64,000 nucleotides of DNA from Mesaphorura yosii (Eukaryota; Arthropoda; Collembola; Poduromorpha; Tullbergiidae), in the NCBI GenBank assembly GCA_009869945.1, contig WIXG01000314.1:28994-92993 (forward strand), in the 5' to 3' direction. Both the position numbers and the translations under genes were made by a program. Below the pieces are notes generated by a model. The model did not search any database. It saw only the letters and a list, made by a program, of their open reading frames with translations, and was not told the origin of the DNA. Below are positions 61,750-64,000 of the stretch, piece by piece (the first letter of the stretch is position 1; the number at the start of each line of letters is the position of its first letter).

Positions 61750-62139
61750 TACTGAATATTTCGGGAGATGTTTCCCAAATGACGAGTAATAGGGTCTGCT
61801 AAATTATGAAATTGTTAGTTAACAACTGATTTCAGAATTGGCTGACACTTGTTTCAATTGTCCAACTGATCAAATCTCCAGTCACGGTGTCATGAAGTAA
61901 ACGCTAATTCAAATGGAAAATCTCCCTCATTTACGTGTGGTCTTTGTCTATTCTATTCTTCTTGTTGCTCAGGAGTAGCAAAGCTGCCAGCCGGTGAGAA
62001 GTTTGAAATTGCAACATCTTTTCCTAAATGTTTTATAGGTTAGTGAATTCTGGGTCAAGAGTTTATGCGTCGAAGAAGCTGGTCGTAATTGGTAATTTCC
62101 CAAGTTTTTTGACGCTTGAAATCTAAGACTCACTCCAAA

Positions 62140-62794
62140 ATGCCACAAGGAGATGGCGGGCGTTCTCCATCTCCGCGTTCAGGTCCATCATGGTCATCGG
62201 CTCGACTCGCACCGAGGTTGTATTGCATTTCCATTGATTTATTGTCATTTTAAACTCTTTTCGCCTCACATTGTTCCATCCGCCCGCGCCCACCACCACC
62301 TCCCAACAAACCGTGGGGCCTGGTGAAGCAGGTAGCACGACTGCTGGTGGAGTGGCAGCCGTAAGTGAGACTTACAGATTCCCTTTCGCTGTTTGTCTTG
62401 AAATATGTTCGTAGAAATGACTCATACTTATGGCGATGGCAGGGTTCCCTCATCGCAGGCGCAACCATGGGCCCGCGAGTCGTTGTGGTCGACCAGCAGC
62501 AGTAACAACAGGTGACTAAACCAAGCGCCCTACGTTCGCTAAATTAACATTTGACGCTTTCAGTAAGAGGATCCATGCGGACGGCAAGTGAAGGACCTTC
62601 TCGACTGTATTCAAATGATTCAGCAGACTGGCGAACAGATCTCCGCCTGTGAAGGATTCAGGCTGAAATTGAAGGATTGCAGGCAACAGTATGGTGAATT
62701 GCTATGTCCTGAGACTCCTTGTGAGACCCATTTCCTAATTTTCAGTTGCTGTCATTTTACAGGGGATCCGTACTCTGGAAGAGGTCAAGGCTAG
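62140..62794 (+). pseudogene. CHCHD2/10-like gene with two in-frame TAA codons and a damaged acceptor
   Basis: Exons by phase are 62140-62216, 62270-62360, 62443-62511, 62564-62693 and 62763-62794. CHCHD2/10 proteins are mitochondrial intermembrane-space twin Cx9C proteins. The last two exons encode a perfect CHCH domain: Cys-x9-Cys (CGRQVKDLLDC) and Cys-x9-Cys (CEGFRLKLKDC). Exon 1 gives an Arg/Ser/Pro leader starting MPQGDGGRSPSPRS. Exons 2-3 give TTAGGVAA|GSLIAGATMG, like the family's Gly/Ala helix. In that frame TAA occurs at 62503-62505 and 62564-62566, inside a Gln run (Gln-Gln-Gln-TAA-Gln-Gln-TAA-Glu-Asp). The acceptor before 62270 ends CTCAC rather than CTCAG. AATAAA is at 62873. It is either a duplicated pseudogene or a gene whose true splicing I have missed. 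Confidence 0.65.
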
Positions 62795-62872
62795 CGCACG
62801 ATTCTGAACCCGGTCGACTGTGTCAAGCTGATTGAAAATACTTCACATTACAATTAATAATTGCCCTAACAC

Positions 62873-62878
62873 AATAAA
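62873..62878 (+). promoter_or_regulatory. Polyadenylation signal of CHCHD2/10-like gene
   Basis: AATAAA lies 79 bases after the TAG of the last exon. Confidence 0.6.
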
Positions 62879-62894
62879 ATAGCCCATAGTACTA

Positions 62895-63490
62895 GAATAA
62901 GAACTTTGAAAAGTGGTACACTTGTCTACAGCTTACTTGCGATTTTTCTGTTATTAAACTCGTTGTGCTGACCTGTGTGAACAATTGTTAACAATTACAT
63001 TCAAGGATCAGCGTCAAAGCGCTTGTTCAATGCTGGTAATTTGGATGTTCTGTTAATAACTTCACAATTTGACTCTGTACACGCCTCAGAGCCAACCCTT
63101 TATGGTTTGGGCATATAGCTCACGTTTACATTTGAAGTAATGCGTCTCAGGACACGACTCCGGCACACCCTTACTTTAGCACATAAGCCTCATCAAATTC
63201 AAAATGCCTGCTTCACAAGCTACGCTTTTCATGAATACCAAAGCAGAACTACTAAATACTTCCATGCTAATGGCTCCACGCGGCACTTAACAACAATATT
63301 AAAGCTTATGCCCCGCTCCTCAAGTAGCCGATTTTTTTTATGCGCGAAAGGGAACTCAAAAGTGGTACCGCCCTTTACCATTTAAATCTGATTCTTGCTA
63401 AGCAACGGCAGTGAAAATCCTGAAGCCAAACGGCGGTGTTAGGCCACGAAAACAGGAGCATTTTGAGAATTTTCATTGAATAGAGAACAT
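62895..63490. other. Convergent spacer
   Basis: About 600 bases with no coding exon. It lies between the CHCHD2/10-like gene on the plus strand and the partial gene on the minus strand. Confidence 0.4.
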
Positions 63491-63540
63491 GTGATTTTAT
63501 TATTAATAGATTATTAAAATTCTGCCTGCCAATTATCTTA

Positions 63541-63827
63541 ATAAAACAAATCAGAAGGTGCGACCTGCATCCACTTAAGGTCAGGATTGTCGGTCCACCA
63601 CAAGTAGAAAGGTCGAAGCATGCGACGAATTCGCAAACATACCGGAAGTAGAAGTCCGGAGGTGCAGTTCGCCACTGGTGGAGTTCGATTCCTGTGCGGT
63701 GGATGTGCATATCTTGCAGGGAGAAGTCATAGTACTGATTCATCGGAATACAGAATTCCAGTTTCGAAAGCTGATAGTCGATTTGGTTGACAGCAAGCAC
63801 AGCAAAATCGCGAAACCGCTGGTGGAT
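63541..63827 (-). CDS. Unidentified gene, terminal part at right window edge
   Basis: A minus-strand exon 63827-63643 has an acceptor (TTTAATAG) and a good donor (CCG|GTATGT). It reads openly, with segments such as QRFRDFAVLAVNQIDYQL and HRTGIELHQWRTAPPDF. A following tail in another frame (WMQVAPSDLFY, stop near 63541) could be the last exon, reached by a donor at TAT|GTTTGC and an acceptor at CTTAAG. AATAAA on the minus strand is at 63496-63501, which suits an end here. A minus-strand AATAAA at about 63950 may end another gene further right. I do not recognise the protein, and the exact join is uncertain. Confidence 0.35.
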
Positions 63828-64000
63828 CTATTAAAGATTTGCTTAGATATATCTAGATGTTAACCGTTGTGAGGTGGAATCGCCACGCTCAAATTGTGTG
63901 ATGTTGAGAATGACAACGACGAACGAAACTGAACTCAAAAGGACTAGAGTTTATTAGCGGACTCTACGGCTCAAAATTGTGAGGCAAAGGGAGACAGAAT

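Noticed and set aside
63375-63642. Continuation of the right-edge exon in the same frame (Cys-rich stretch)
   Set aside because: It would run across a good donor and through the probable polyadenylation signal; it is more likely intron and 3' UTR.

Overview
The window is nuclear DNA from an arthropod, most likely a branchiopod crustacean of the Daphnia type. The evidence is several chitin-binding RR-1 cuticle proteins with the motif GYLKPPPAGSEDP, very short introns (about 60-80 bp, GT-AG), small TATA-driven cuticle genes and AATAAA polyadenylation signals. I rebuilt exons by hand from splice sites, reading-frame continuity and family motifs. Every multi-exon model below keeps phase across all junctions unless stated otherwise. 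Many intergenic and UTR limits are approximate.

Layout. 0.1-4.8 kb: three RR-1 cuticle genes (+, -, +). 5.6-9.0 kb: a 15-exon classical calpain on the minus strand with a Pro-rich linker and a penta-EF-hand domain. 9-15.5 kb: a long stretch with no convincing coding exon, probably the 5' regulatory region or intron of the next gene. 15.5-24.6 kb: two plant/fungal FAD2-like membrane desaturases on the plus strand, either side of an intronless eIF5B on the minus strand. 26.7-30.4 kb: a tandem pair of SDR16C-like short-chain dehydrogenases. 32 kb: a fourth RR-1 gene. 33-39.9 kb: mostly non-coding, with one chain of good splice sites at 37.5-38.1 kb. 39.9-43.4 kb: a PiT-type phosphate transporter with two rival first coding exons. 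44.5-45.3 kb: an unrecognised multipass membrane protein. 46.3-47.1 kb: a short multipass protein with a weak resemblance to the end of a gustatory receptor. 47.5-47.7 kb: a tiny TATA-driven secreted Cys peptide. 48.7-51.0 kb: a kinesin-8. 52.8-55.8 kb: a large secreted cuticle-like protein with two RR-type domains and a Met-rich tail. 56.0-56.8 kb: a Gly/Ser-rich RR-1 gene. 59.2-60.5 kb: an unrecognised membrane protein. 61.1-61.7 kb: CCDC12. 62.1-62.8 kb: a CHCHD2/10-like gene carrying two in-frame TAA codons. 63.5-64 kb: an unidentified partial gene.

Functional themes. The window has six cuticle genes. It also has a lipid-related neighbourhood (two desaturases and two SDRs within 15 kb) and scattered housekeeping genes (eIF5B, CCDC12, kinesin-8, calpain, phosphate transport). 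The observations most worth following up are the damaged or recoded CHCHD2-like gene, the duplicated first exon of the phosphate transporter, the FAD2-like desaturase pair, the intronless eIF5B and the short receptor-like gene. I found no mobile element, tRNA or CRISPR array that I could support.
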